NCBI RefSeq assembly: GCF_016741875.1
Contig: NZ_JAERRF010000017.1
Coordinates: forward strand, 1 to 64,000
DNA from: Streptomyces coffeae
GTDB taxonomy: Bacteria; Actinomycetota; Actinomycetes; Streptomycetales; Streptomycetaceae
DNA length: 64,000 bases
Direction of reading: 5' to 3'
Part shown: piece after piece, positions 25,819-34,391 of the stretch
Layout: each line of letters opens with the position of its first letter
Numbering within the stretch: position 1 is the first letter of the stretch
Translations under genes and position numbers: made by a program
The notes under the pieces: generated by a model
Told to the model about the DNA's origin: nothing
The model's input: the letters and a program-made list of their open reading frames with translations, nothing else
The model's database searches: none

Positions 25819-25976
25819 TTCGGGCGGCCACCGCGCCATGGGTCAACCCGCCGCCGTGGGGCCACCCTTTGGGCGGCGGCGGACACGCCGCCCGGCGGGT
25901 GAGGTTCCCCCGGCCCGGCCCGCGGGGCCGGTAGCTGTACAGGAATCCGCTCCCCGCACACAGAGGGAATCCGCCC

Positions 25977-26486
25977 ATGCGCAACCGTCATCGCATCGTC
26001 GGCGCCGTCGCCGTCCTGCTCATCGCGGCACCGGCCGCCTACGCCACGTCGTCCGGCACCACCACCCCCGAACTCCCCACCGGGCAGTCCGACCTCGCCC
26101 CCCGGCTGGACCGAACCGCGCTGCCCGTGCCTTGGGTCGACAGCCTGACCGTCGACCGCACCGGGTATGTCACCCGAGGCGGCACCGTCACGGTGTACGG
26201 CACCTACCGGTGTGGGTACGACGAGACGGACAGCCCGCGCGCCCACATCCTCGTCACGGTGACGCAGGGCGCGCAGCGGCACACCATCGGCGCGGCATCG
26301 GCGATCTGCGACGGGCAGCGGCACCGCTGGGTCATCGACGGCAACGGCGGCGGGCGCTATCTGCGCGGACCGGCCTACGCCGACGCCCAGTTGGTGAAGT
26401 TCGGCGCCCGCGGTGACTTCGTGCCGATGCCACGGACCACGGCGGACACCGAGCGAGAGATCACGCTCGTCAGCCCCGCGAGCTGA
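25977..26486 (+). CDS. Secreted protein, DUF6299-like
   Basis: A 169-residue exported protein: signal peptide of about 24 residues (AVAVLLIAAPAAYA), then a single beta-rich domain of about 110 residues. The pattern DSLTVDRTGYVTRGGTVTV, GTYRCGYD, and AICDGQRHRWVIDG, with two cysteines likely forming a disulfide, resembles the actinobacterial DUF6299 family, whose function is unknown. The start follows GAGGGAA. It ends at a two-way terminator shared with the TetR gene. Confidence 0.72.
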   Translation: MRNRHRIVGAVAVLLIAAPAAYATSSGTTTPELPTGQSDLAPRLDRTALPVPWVDSLTVDRTGYVTRGGTVTVYGTYRCGYDETDSPRAHILVTVTQGAQRHTIGAASAICDGQRHRWVIDGNGGGRYLRGPAYADAQLVKFGARGDFVPMPRTTADTEREITLVSPAS

Positions 26487-26499
26487 CCCACGCGCGGAG

Positions 26500-26527
26500 T
26501 GGGGCGGCCCCGCACGGGGCCGCCCCA
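26500..26527. terminator. 13-bp hairpin terminator between convergent genes
   Basis: TGGGGCGGCCCCG (26500-26512) pairs with 26515-26527. It sits between genes ending at 26486 and 26530. Confidence 0.85.
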
Positions 26528-26529
26528 TC

Positions 26530-27138
26530 TCAGCTCGCTCCCTCGGCCCCCCGCGCCGCCAGCAGCGAGACGAACGTCCGGAAGAGCGCGGGCATGTCCA
26601 CCGCCTCCGGGTCGTGCAGCCACTGGAACTGCAACCCGTCCATCACCGCCACCAGCAGCGGCGCCACCTCCTCCGGTGTCTGCCCGCCCGGCAGCCGGTC
26701 GCCGAACTCCCCGCGCAGGGTGTCCGCCATATCGGCGCGCACCCGGTCGTAGCGCCGGGTGAAGTACGAACGGGCCGGGTGGTCCTCGGTGACGCTCTCA
26801 CCGAGGAGTGCGGAGAACGTCTGGACGATGCCGGGCCGCATCGCGTTGTACTCCACCAGCGAGGTGAGCAGTTCCAGCGGCCACGCGCCGCCGTCGCGCC
26901 GCGCCGCGCCGGTGTCCCACTGGTCCCGTTCCTCGAGGACCGCGATGAGCAGGGATTCCTTGGTGGGGAAGTAGTGCAGCAGACCCTGCTGGGTCAGCCC
27001 CACCCGCTCGGCCACCGTGGCCAGCGCGGCCCCCCGGTAGCCGCGCTCGGCGATCACCTCGAGAGCGGCGCGGACGATCTCCGCACGCCGCTCCTCGCCG
27101 CGGCTGGTTCCGCTGCCGCGCTCCGTCAGCCTGTCCAT
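26530..27138 (-). CDS. TetR-family regulator
   Basis: A 202-residue repressor. The N-terminal helix-turn-helix (AALEVIAERGYRGAALATVA, then ERVGLTQQGLLHYFPTKESL) is typical. The C-terminal helices include a PFAM TetR_C-like LLVAVMDGLQFQWLHDPEAV ligand domain. ATG 27138 is preferred; an in-frame ATG at 27171 would add MSLCGVAYGED and would place the palindrome at 27149-27164 inside the gene. It is divergent from the GH3 glycosidase and most likely represses it in the absence of a sugar or aglycone. Confidence 0.88.
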   Translation of the reverse strand: MDRLTERGSGTSRGEERRAEIVRAALEVIAERGYRGAALATVAERVGLTQQGLLHYFPTKESLLIAVLEERDQWDTGAARRDGGAWPLELLTSLVEYNAMRPGIVQTFSALLGESVTEDHPARSYFTRRYDRVRADMADTLRGEFGDRLPGGQTPEEVAPLLVAVMDGLQFQWLHDPEAVDMPALFRTFVSLLAARGAEGAS

Positions 27139-27148
27139 GTCCTCACCG

Positions 27149-27164
27149 TATGCCACACCGCATA
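27149..27164. promoter_or_regulatory. Candidate TetR operator
   Basis: TATGC and GCATA at 27149-27153 and 27160-27164 form a perfect inverted repeat around CACACC, between the TetR start and the GH3 gene. A CGTTAT direct repeat lies next to it on the minus strand. Confidence 0.4.
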
Positions 27165-27251
27165 ACGACATGATAACGGAACCTACCGGACTACAGGGAA
27201 TCGGGTTCAGGATGGCGTGCGGTCCATGAACGCGATGAGAGAGGCCGAGCC

Positions 27252-29771
27252 GTGGCAGACGTCATCACCGCCGACGACAACACCCGCAGAGCCGTGGAGA
27301 AAGCCCTCGACAGGCTCGACCTCGACACCAAGGCGCGCCTGCTCTCCGGACAGGACACGTGGTCCCTGCCCGCCGTCCCGCACATCGGGCTCCGCTCCGT
27401 GGTGATGTCGGACGGCCCGATCGGTGTCCGCGGTGTGCGCTGGACCGCCGATGACCCGTCCGTGGCCCTGCCCAGCCCCACCGCGCTCGCCGCCACCTGG
27501 GATCCGGCGCTGGCCCGGCGCGCGGGACAGCTGCTGGCCCAGGAGGCGCGCCGCAAGGGGGTTCATGTCCTGCTCGCGCCCACCGTGAATCTGCACCGCT
27601 CACCGCTGGGCGGACGCCACTTCGAGACCTACAGCGAGGACCCGTATCTCACCGGCGAGATGGGCACCGGCTATGTGGCGGGTGTCCAGGACGGCGGAGT
27701 GGCCACCACCGTCAAGCACTTCGTGGCCAACGACGCGGAGACCGAGCGCTTCACCGTCGACAACCGGGTGGACGCGCGGGCGCTGCGCGAGCTGTATCTC
27801 GCGCCCTTCGAGGCCATCGTGAAGAACGCCCGTCCCTGGGGCGTGATGGCCGCCTACAACGGGGTCAACGGCGCCACCATGACCGAACACCGCGCGTTGC
27901 AGCGCGGTGTGCTGCGCGGTGAGTGGGGTTTCGACGGTTTCATCGTGTCCGACTGGATGGCCGCCCGCGACACCGTACGGGCGCTGGCCGGCGGCCTCGA
28001 TGTGGCGATGCCCGGTCCGCGGACCATCTACGGCGAGGCGCTGGCCGCCGCCGTACGCGAGGGGCGGGTGCCGGAGTCCGACGTCGACGACGCGGTGCGC
28101 CGGGTGCTGACGCTGGCCGCCCGGGTCGGCGCCCTGGACGGTGCGGCGCCGGCCGTGGCCCCGGCCGACCGGCCCGGTCCGGTCGACGGGGACGCGCTCG
28201 CCCGGGAGATCGCCCGCCGGTCGTTCGTCCTGCTGCGCAACGAGACGGCGGACGGCGGGAAGCCGGTGCTGCCGCTGGAGACGGCGGGCCCCGCCGGGGT
28301 GCGGTCGCTCGCGCTCATCGGCGCGGCGGCGCGCGACGCCCGGGTGCTCGGCGGCGGCTCGGCGCTGGTCTTCCCCGAGCACATCGTCTCGCCGCTGGAC
28401 GGGCTGCGCGCGGCTCTGCCCGCCGATGTCCCGCTGACCTACGCCGTCGGAGCCGATCCCACCGATGAACTCGCCCCGGCCGGTGCGGGGTTCGAGCTGC
28501 GCGCGGTGGTCAGGGACGCCACGGGGCGGGTGCTGGGGGAGTCGCGGCTGCCCAGCGGACAGGTGCAGTGGCTCGACGACTTCCCCGACGGGGTGACGTA
28601 CGAGGAGCTGCACACCGTCGAGACCGTGGGCACCTTCACCCCGCGCGAGTCCGGTCCGCACTCCTTCGGCACCCGGGGGCTCGGCGGGCTCCGGCTGGTG
28701 GTGGACGGGCAGGTGCTCTTCGAGGGGGAGGAGCGTCCGGCCGAGGTGGACGACCCCTTCGAGGAGTTCCTCGGCGCGCCGATCCGCCGCGGCCGGGTCG
28801 AGCTCACCGCGGGCGTACCGGTGGAGGTCGGTCTGACCTGCGCGGTGGTACGGCCCGAGGACTCGCCCTGGCGGGCGGTGTGCTTCAGCCTGATCCACCG
28901 GCCCCCGGAGCGCGACGCCGATGAGCTGCTGGCGGAGGCCGTGGCCGCCGCCACCGCCGCCGACACCGCCGTGGTCGTGGTGGCGACCACCGAGAGCGTC
29001 GAGAGCGAGGGGTTCGACCGCCGGGATCTGCGGCTGCCGGGCCGTCAGGACGAGCTCGTACGGCGGGTGGCGGCCACCGGTACACCCACCGTGGTGGTGG
29101 TCAACGCGGGCTCCCCGGTGGAGATGGACTGGCAGGACGAGGTCGAGGCGGTGCTGCTGAGCTGGTTCCCGGGCCAGGAGGCCGGGGCCGCGCTCGCCGA
29201 TGTGCTGCTCGGCGCGGAGGAGCCGGGCGGCCGGCTGCCGACGACCTGGCCCCGGCGGCTGGCGGACACACCGGTGCGCGAGGTGGCGCCGACCGATGGC
29301 CAACTGACGTACGCCGAGGGTGTGTTCATCGGCTACCGCGCCTGGGGGCGGCATGGCGCCACCGGCCCCGCCCCCGCGTACTGGTTCGGCCATGGGCTCG
29401 GGTACACCGAGTGGGCGTACGAGGCGATCGATGTCGTGCCGGGCGGTGCGGACGATGTGCTCGGCACGGTGACGGTACGGGTCCGCAACGTGGGCGCGCG
29501 GGCGGGGCGCGAGGTGGTGCAGATCTACCTCGCGGTGCCGGAGGGGGAGGACGGCCGCGAGGAGCGGCCGGTGCGCCGTCTCGCGGGTTTTGCGTCGGTC
29601 ACCGCCGCGGCGGGGGAGACGGCCGAGGTGGCCGTTCCGCTGCCGCGGCGCGCGGCGGAGGTGTGGGACGAGGCCCGCGGCGGCTGGCGCCTGATCACCG
29701 GCACCTATACGGCGGAGGCGGCCCACAGCGTGGCCGACCGCCGGCTCTCGGCCCCGGTGCCGGTCCGCTGA
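27252..29771 (+). CDS. Glycoside hydrolase family 3 beta-glucosidase with PA14 domain
   Basis: An 839-residue cytoplasmic enzyme (no signal peptide) that releases terminal beta-glucose or xylose. Domain order: GH3 barrel (about 15-300, KHFVAND, nucleophile Asp234 in FIVSDWMA); second GH3 domain, split by a PA14 carbohydrate-binding insert (about 405-545, FTPRESGPHSFGTRG); ESEGFDRRDLRLPGRQ at 584 onward, carrying the acid/base glutamate; C-terminal fibronectin-III-like domain (about 720-830). This matches the bglX/KmBglI architecture. GTG 27252 follows GAGAGAGG. Divergent from the TetR gene; intracellular location suggests it handles imported glycosides. Confidence 0.93.
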   Translation: MADVITADDNTRRAVEKALDRLDLDTKARLLSGQDTWSLPAVPHIGLRSVVMSDGPIGVRGVRWTADDPSVALPSPTALAATWDPALARRAGQLLAQEARRKGVHVLLAPTVNLHRSPLGGRHFETYSEDPYLTGEMGTGYVAGVQDGGVATTVKHFVANDAETERFTVDNRVDARALRELYLAPFEAIVKNARPWGVMAAYNGVNGATMTEHRALQRGVLRGEWGFDGFIVSDWMAARDTVRALAGGLDVAMPGPRTIYGEALAAAVREGRVPESDVDDAVRRVLTLAARVGALDGAAPAVAPADRPGPVDGDALAREIARRSFVLLRNETADGGKPVLPLETAGPAGVRSLALIGAAARDARVLGGGSALVFPEHIVSPLDGLRAALPADVPLTYAVGADPTDELAPAGAGFELRAVVRDATGRVLGESRLPSGQVQWLDDFPDGVTYEELHTVETVGTFTPRESGPHSFGTRGLGGLRLVVDGQVLFEGEERPAEVDDPFEEFLGAPIRRGRVELTAGVPVEVGLTCAVVRPEDSPWRAVCFSLIHRPPERDADELLAEAVAAATAADTAVVVVATTESVESEGFDRRDLRLPGRQDELVRRVAATGTPTVVVVNAGSPVEMDWQDEVEAVLLSWFPGQEAGAALADVLLGAEEPGGRLPTTWPRRLADTPVREVAPTDGQLTYAEGVFIGYRAWGRHGATGPAPAYWFGHGLGYTEWAYEAIDVVPGGADDVLGTVTVRVRNVGARAGREVVQIYLAVPEGEDGREERPVRRLAGFASVTAAAGETAEVAVPLPRRAAEVWDEARGGWRLITGTYTAEAAHSVADRRLSAPVPVR

Positions 29772-29798
29772 CGCGGGCCCCGAGCCCGCGGGCGTCCT

Positions 29799-29831
29799 GG
29801 GGCCGGGGCGTGGAGGGGGCGCCCCGGCCCT
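29799..29831. terminator. Hairpin terminator after the GH3 gene
   Basis: GGCCGGGGCG (29801-29810) and CGCCCCGGCC (29820-29829) pair perfectly, extended by outer pairs, between the convergent GH3 and SGNH genes. A smaller hairpin (GCGGGC/GCCCGC) lies just before it. Confidence 0.75.
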
Positions 29832-29867
29832 GTCCGTCCGGCGGCGGTAGTAGCAGGTGCGGAGCGC

Positions 29868-30806
29868 TTAGCGTGCCGAGATGCGGCGGTAGGCCATCGC
29901 GGCCAGCTGCTGCTGACCGGCCTTGCTGGGGTGGAACCAGTCCCATTTGCTCAACTCACGTACGCTGAAGCGGTAGTTGTGCACGGCCGGGTCATAACGG
30001 CACAGCGGATCCCGGCCGCAGACGTCCTTCAGTACCTGGTTGTACGCGTTCACCCGCTTCGACACCTGTCGCCGGCGGTCCATCGAGGCCGCGTCCAGGG
30101 CATCGGAGTCCTTGAGCATCGAGGGGCAGATCCCCAGCTTCCAGATCTGCTTGCCCAGGACGTTCTTCCGCCCCTCCGACCACAGCCGCTTCAGATTGGG
30201 CACGCTCGCCACATACACCTGGGTCTTCGGCAGCTCGCGCCGCAGCTTGGTGAGGGCCGAGGTGAAGGTGGTGCGGAACTCCTCGGGCGAGGTCATGTCG
30301 GACACCGAGGCCCGGCAGGCGTCATTGGCGCCGATCATCACGGTCACCAGCTGCGGTTTGCGTGCCACGGCCGCCGTGACCTGGTCGGGCAGATCGTCCA
30401 TCACCGCCCCGGTCTTGGCGAAGTTCCAGCTGCGGGTGCCGGAGCGCAGCCGCTGGGCCAGGCTGTTCACATCACTGCCGGTGGACCAGGACACCTCGGG
30501 GCAGTCGGAGAGCACGGAGCAGGCGTCGAAGCCACGGGTGATGGAGTCGCCCAGCGAGGCGAGGGAATCGGGGCTGGTGTTCCAGACGATCTTGGGTTTG
30601 GCGTGCGGGGACTTCCCGCCGCGGGAGGGGCCATGCCGGGACGGGCTGTCCGAGCTGCCGAAACAGCCGGAGGCGCTGAGTACGGCGGCCGTGGTGAGCA
30701 GCGCAACACCGGCGCGCGCCGCGGTCCGTCCGGTCGGACGCACGGCCGTACGCCCGGTCATGGGCGCGGTGGTCGACCGCTTCCGGCGTGTCGCGCTGGC
30801 CCGCAT
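29868..30806 (-). CDS. Exported SGNH/GDSL-family hydrolase
   Basis: A 312-residue esterase or lipase. An N-terminal basic segment and hydrophobic stretch end in LSASGC (Cys48), a weak lipobox, so it is either a lipoprotein or secreted. Catalytic blocks follow SGNH order: GDSITRG with Ser88 (block I), AKTGAV (II), MIGANDAC (III, Asn), DWFHPSKAG with Asp and His (V). Several cysteines could make disulfides, as in secreted Streptomyces GDSL lipases. ATG 30806 is preceded by GGAGGGGG; longer in-frame extensions lack a ribosome site. Confidence 0.88.
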   Translation of the reverse strand: MRASATRRKRSTTAPMTGRTAVRPTGRTAARAGVALLTTAAVLSASGCFGSSDSPSRHGPSRGGKSPHAKPKIVWNTSPDSLASLGDSITRGFDACSVLSDCPEVSWSTGSDVNSLAQRLRSGTRSWNFAKTGAVMDDLPDQVTAAVARKPQLVTVMIGANDACRASVSDMTSPEEFRTTFTSALTKLRRELPKTQVYVASVPNLKRLWSEGRKNVLGKQIWKLGICPSMLKDSDALDAASMDRRRQVSKRVNAYNQVLKDVCGRDPLCRYDPAVHNYRFSVRELSKWDWFHPSKAGQQQLAAMAYRRISAR

Positions 30807-31132
30807 GGCTGTTCCCCCTCCGACTGATGGGTGATATCTAACCGGGACCGACGGTACGTCACTCCTCCGACTGGCTTGCGCGGTACTTTTTTCTTGTGGC
30901 AGATGCACTTCCGGCCAGTGTCGAAGGGCGCTGTGCGGTACGGATACCTTACGCCGCGTCACATCCTGTCCCTTTTTTGGAGAATTCTGCCCGATAAATT
31001 TCACTGCAGGTAATGTCGGGACTGGTGCGGAGGTGATCACTAGGGCAGAATGTCGCGTGGTGTCCCGGGCACGACCGGTACGGATATGAGGCCGCTGGGG
31101 AAGGCGCACCTCGAACCGCACAGGAGGCCCCG
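30807..31132. other. 326-bp divergent intergenic region
   Basis: Control region between the SGNH hydrolase and DUF3145 genes. It is unusually AT-rich for this DNA, with T runs at 30887-30893 and 30974-30979 and GATAAATT near 30993. GGTACGGATA occurs twice (30937-30946 and 31077-31086). No gene or certain promoter hexamers seen. AGGAGG precedes the GTG at 31133. Confidence 0.5.
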
Positions 31133-31627
31133 GTGACGACACGTGGAGTTCTGTATGTGCACTCCGCTCCGCGCGCGCTGTGCCCGCATGTCGAGTGGGC
31201 CGTCGCGGGCGTCCTCGGCGTGCGTGTCACGCTCGACTGGATCAAGCAGCCCGCCGCGCCGGGCACCTGGCGCGCGGAATTCTCCTGGCAGGGCGAGGTC
31301 GGTACGGCCTCCAAGCTGGCGTCCGCGCTGCGCGGCTGGCATCTGCTGCGCTTCGAGGTGACGGCCGAACCCTGTGCCACCGCCGAGGGCGAGCGCTACA
31401 GCTCCACTCCTGACCTCGGCATCTTCCACGCCGTCACCGGAATGCACGGCGACATCCTCATTCCCGAGGACCGGCTGCGCGCCGCACTCGCCCGCTCCGC
31501 GCGCGGTGAGAGCGAACTGGAAGCGGAGATCGCCAAGCTGCTCGGCAAGCCGTGGGACGACGAGCTCGAGCCCTTCCGTTACGCGGGTGAGGGCGCCCCC
31601 GTCCGCTGGCTCCACCAGGTCGTCTGA
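31133..31627 (+). CDS. DUF3145 domain protein
   Basis: A 164-residue soluble protein conserved in actinobacteria as DUF3145: VLYVHSAPRALCPHVEWAVA, VTLDWIKQPAAPGTWRAEFS, and AVTGMHGDILIPEDRLR. Function unknown. AGGAGG lies 6-7 bases before GTG 31133. The gene stands beside the fab genes in S. coelicolor too, so this is a conserved neighbourhood. Confidence 0.9.
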   Translation: MTTRGVLYVHSAPRALCPHVEWAVAGVLGVRVTLDWIKQPAAPGTWRAEFSWQGEVGTASKLASALRGWHLLRFEVTAEPCATAEGERYSSTPDLGIFHAVTGMHGDILIPEDRLRAALARSARGESELEAEIAKLLGKPWDDELEPFRYAGEGAPVRWLHQVV

Positions 31628-31743
31628 CCTTCCCGAACGCACCACTTCGCGCCCCCGGGCCTCCGCCGTCCGCGTGACGCTCTCCGCCGGACGCGCCGCT
31701 CTCCCTTGGCCCCCGGGCGCCCGCCACGTCCTGGCGTGGCGTG

Positions 31744-32634
31744 ATGAGCAAAAATCTCCCGGCCCGCTCCGTCGCCGTGCTCGGCACCGGCATCATGGGC
31801 TCCGGTATGGCCCGTAACCTCGCCCGGTCCGGACTCGACACCCGCGTATGGAACCGCACCCGCGCCAAGGCCGAGCCGCTCGCCGCCGACGGGGCGCGGG
31901 TCACCGACACCCCCGCCGAGGCCGTGGCCGGCGCCGATGTGGTGCTCACCATCCTGTACGACGGTCAGGCGGCCCTGGAGACCATGCGTCAGGCTCAGGA
32001 CGCGCTGCGCCCCGGCACCGTATGGGCCCAGGCCACCACCGCGGGACTGGACGGGCTCGACGCCCTCGCGGCCTTCGCCCGCGAGAAGGAGCTCGTCCTC
32101 ATCGACTCCCCGGTGCTGGGCACCAAACAGCCCGCGGAGAGCGGACAACTGCTGGTGCTCGCCTCGGGACCGGTGCCGGTCCGCGCCGTCGTCCGGCCGG
32201 TTTTCGACGCGATCGGCAGCCGTACGGTCTGGGTCGGAGAGCACGGGGAGGAGGCCGCGGCCACCCGGCTGAAGCTGGTGATCAACAGCTGGGTGCTCAA
32301 CGTCACCCACGGCGCCGCCGAGGCGCTCGCCCTCGCCAAGGGGCTGGGCGTGGATCCGCAGGGGTTCTTGGACGCCATCGCCGACGGGCCGCTGGACAAC
32401 GGCTATCTGCGGGTCAAGACGAGTCAGCTGCTCGAGCGCGACCTCGAACCCCCCAGCTTCGCTACCAGGACCGCGGAGAAGGACGCCCGGCTGATCGTGG
32501 CGGCCGGGGAACGGGCCGGGGTACGGCTGGACGTGGCCGCAGCGGGCGCCGAGCGGTTCCGGCGCGCCATCGCCCAGGGCCACGGTGACGAGGACATGGC
32601 GGCCTCGTACTTCGCCAGCTTCGACGACGGCTGA
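31744..32634 (+). CDS. NAD(P)-dependent 3-hydroxyisobutyrate dehydrogenase-like protein
   Basis: A 296-residue beta-hydroxyacid dehydrogenase. The Rossmann nucleotide-binding loop VAVLGTGIMGSGMARNLA is at the N-terminus; the substrate region DSPVLGTKQPAESGQL resembles the family's DAPVSGG motif, and the catalytic lysine lies in RLKLVINSW. Probable oxidation of a small 3-hydroxy acid; substrate unknown. ATG 31744 has an adjacent GTG at 31741 and no strong ribosome site. Confidence 0.88.
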   Translation: MSKNLPARSVAVLGTGIMGSGMARNLARSGLDTRVWNRTRAKAEPLAADGARVTDTPAEAVAGADVVLTILYDGQAALETMRQAQDALRPGTVWAQATTAGLDGLDALAAFAREKELVLIDSPVLGTKQPAESGQLLVLASGPVPVRAVVRPVFDAIGSRTVWVGEHGEEAAATRLKLVINSWVLNVTHGAAEALALAKGLGVDPQGFLDAIADGPLDNGYLRVKTSQLLERDLEPPSFATRTAEKDARLIVAAGERAGVRLDVAAAGAERFRRAIAQGHGDEDMAASYFASFDDG

Positions 32635-32649
32635 GCCCCACACACCGAA

Positions 32650-32681
32650 GGCCCGCTTCCGGCCGGAGCCGGAAGCGGGCC
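32650..32681. terminator. Perfect 14-bp hairpin terminator
   Basis: GGCCCGCTTCCGGC (32650-32663) and GCCGGAAGCGGGCC (32668-32681) around CGGA, between the convergent dehydrogenase gene and fabF. Confidence 0.92.
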
Positions 32682-32705
32682 ACCGTGAGATGAACCGAGC
32701 GACCG

Positions 32706-33992
32706 TCAGACGGTGCGGAAGGCCAGCACCACGTTGTGTCCGCCGAAGCCGAACGAGTCGTTCAGCGCGGCGATGGTGCCCGCCGGGAGCGCCCGCGGCT
32801 CGGCGCGCACCACATCCGCGTCCGCCTCCGGGTCGAGGTTGTCGATGTTGATCGTCGGCGGGGCGATCCGGTGGTGCAGCGCCAGCACGCTGGCTACCGT
32901 CTCCACACCGCCCGCGCCGCCCAGCAGATGGCCCGTCATGGACTTGGTGGCGGACAGCGCCATGTGGTCCACGTCCTGGCCGAACACCTTGCGCAGCGCC
33001 TTGATCTCGGCGACATCGCCCTGCGGGGTCGAGGTCGCGTGCGCGTTGATGTGCGCGATCTCGGCGGGCTTGAGGTCGGTGGCGTCCAGCAGGTTCTGGA
33101 GGGCGTGTGCGATGCCGTTGCCGGACGGCTCCGGCTGGGTGATGTGGTGGGCATCGGCGGAGATGCCCTGGCCGACGGCCTCGGCGTAGATCCGCGCGCC
33201 GCGCTGGGCGGCGTGCTCGGCCGACTCCAGGACCACCACACCGGCGCCCTCGCCGAGCACGAAGCCGTTGCGGTCGACGTCGTAGGGGCGGGAGGCGCCC
33301 TGCGGGTCGTCGTTGTTCTTGGACATCGCCATCATGTTGCCGAACGCGGCGATGGGCAGCGGGTGGATGGCCGCCTCGGTGCCGCCCGCGACGACCACAT
33401 CGGCACGGCCGGTGCGGATCATCTCGATGGCGTAGCCGATGGCCTCCGCCCCCGACGCACAGGCGCTGACCGGGGTATGGACACCGGCGCGGGCGCCGAC
33501 CTCCAGACCCACGTTGGCCGCCGGGCCGTTGGGCATCAGCATCGGCACCGTGTGCGGGGAGACCTTGCGGACCCCCTTCTCCCGCAGCACGTCGTACTGG
33601 TCGAGCAGGGTGGTGACCCCGCCGATACCGGAGGCGACAACCGCGCCCAGCCGGTCGGGGTCGACCGAGGCGCCCGCCGCGCCAGCGGCTGATGTCACAG
33701 TGCCCGCCTTGGCGGTGAAGCCCGCGTCCGCCCATGCCTCACGGGCCGCGATCAGCGCGAACTGCGCCGAGCGGTCCAGCTTGCGGGCCTGCGGCCGGGG
33801 AATGACGGTGGCCGGGTCGACCGCGATGGACGCGGCGATCCGGACCGGCAGGTCGGCTGCCCAGTCCTGCTCCAGGAGGCTGACACCGGACCGGCCGGCG
33901 AGCAGCGCCTCCCAGGTCGACGGGGCGTCGCCACCCAGCGGCGTCGTGGCACCAACACCGGTGACGACCACGGTGCGATTGGTCGAGTTCAC
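32706..33992 (-). CDS. fabF: Beta-ketoacyl-ACP synthase II
   Basis: A 428-residue elongating condensing enzyme of type II fatty acid synthesis, extending acyl-ACP with malonyl-ACP. The catalytic triad is complete: Cys178 (SACASGAEA), His318 (INAHATSTPQGD) and His355 (KSMTGHLLGG). GTG 33992 (NSTNRTVVVTGVGATTPLGG) matches the family start; an ATG at 34034 would add 14 residues before it. It is the last gene of fabD-fabH-acpP-fabF and ends at a strong terminator. Confidence 0.96.
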   Translation of the reverse strand: MNSTNRTVVVTGVGATTPLGGDAPSTWEALLAGRSGVSLLEQDWAADLPVRIAASIAVDPATVIPRPQARKLDRSAQFALIAAREAWADAGFTAKAGTVTSAAGAAGASVDPDRLGAVVASGIGGVTTLLDQYDVLREKGVRKVSPHTVPMLMPNGPAANVGLEVGARAGVHTPVSACASGAEAIGYAIEMIRTGRADVVVAGGTEAAIHPLPIAAFGNMMAMSKNNDDPQGASRPYDVDRNGFVLGEGAGVVVLESAEHAAQRGARIYAEAVGQGISADAHHITQPEPSGNGIAHALQNLLDATDLKPAEIAHINAHATSTPQGDVAEIKALRKVFGQDVDHMALSATKSMTGHLLGGAGGVETVASVLALHHRIAPPTINIDNLDPEADADVVRAEPRALPAGTIAALNDSFGFGGHNVVLAFRTV

Positions 33993-34060
33993 AGGAATTC
34001 TTACTCCACGTGTAGAGGGTGCTGGACCGGCCACCGCATGGGTGGCGACGAGCCCTCGGC

Positions 34061-34309
34061 TCAGCCCTGGTGCTTGACGATGTAGTCGACGGCGTCGCCG
34101 ACGGTCTTCAGGTTCTTGACGTCGTCGTCCGGGATCTTGACGTCGAAGCGCTCCTCGGCGGCGACGACGACCTCGACCATGGACAGCGAGTCGACGTCCA
34201 GGTCGTCGGTGAAGGACTTGTCCAGCAGGACGTCCTCGGTCGGGATACCGGCGATCTCGTTGACGATCTCGGCGAGACCCTCGAGGATCTCTTCCTGAGT
34301 GGCGGCCAT
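34061..34309 (-). CDS. acpP: Acyl carrier protein
   Basis: An 82-residue acidic carrier protein holding growing acyl chains on a phosphopantetheine at Ser41 in DLDVDSLSMVE. Four-helix ACP pattern throughout. AAGGAG is 9 bases before the ATG. Placed between fabH and fabF, it is the housekeeping ACP of primary fatty acid synthesis. Confidence 0.97.
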   Translation of the reverse strand: MAATQEEILEGLAEIVNEIAGIPTEDVLLDKSFTDDLDVDSLSMVEVVVAAEERFDVKIPDDDVKNLKTVGDAVDYIVKHQG

Positions 34310-34391
34310 TGCGGCGCTCCTTCTTCGGTGTGTTGCGGTGGGTGCGCAGCGCCCGATCCGTACGGGGCTGCGTGGATATGGACTATGGAGC

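Noticed and set aside
26530..27171. Longer TetR form starting at 27171
   Set aside because: It would place the likely operator palindrome inside the gene and adds residues unlike TetR N-termini; kept only as an alternative in the entry.
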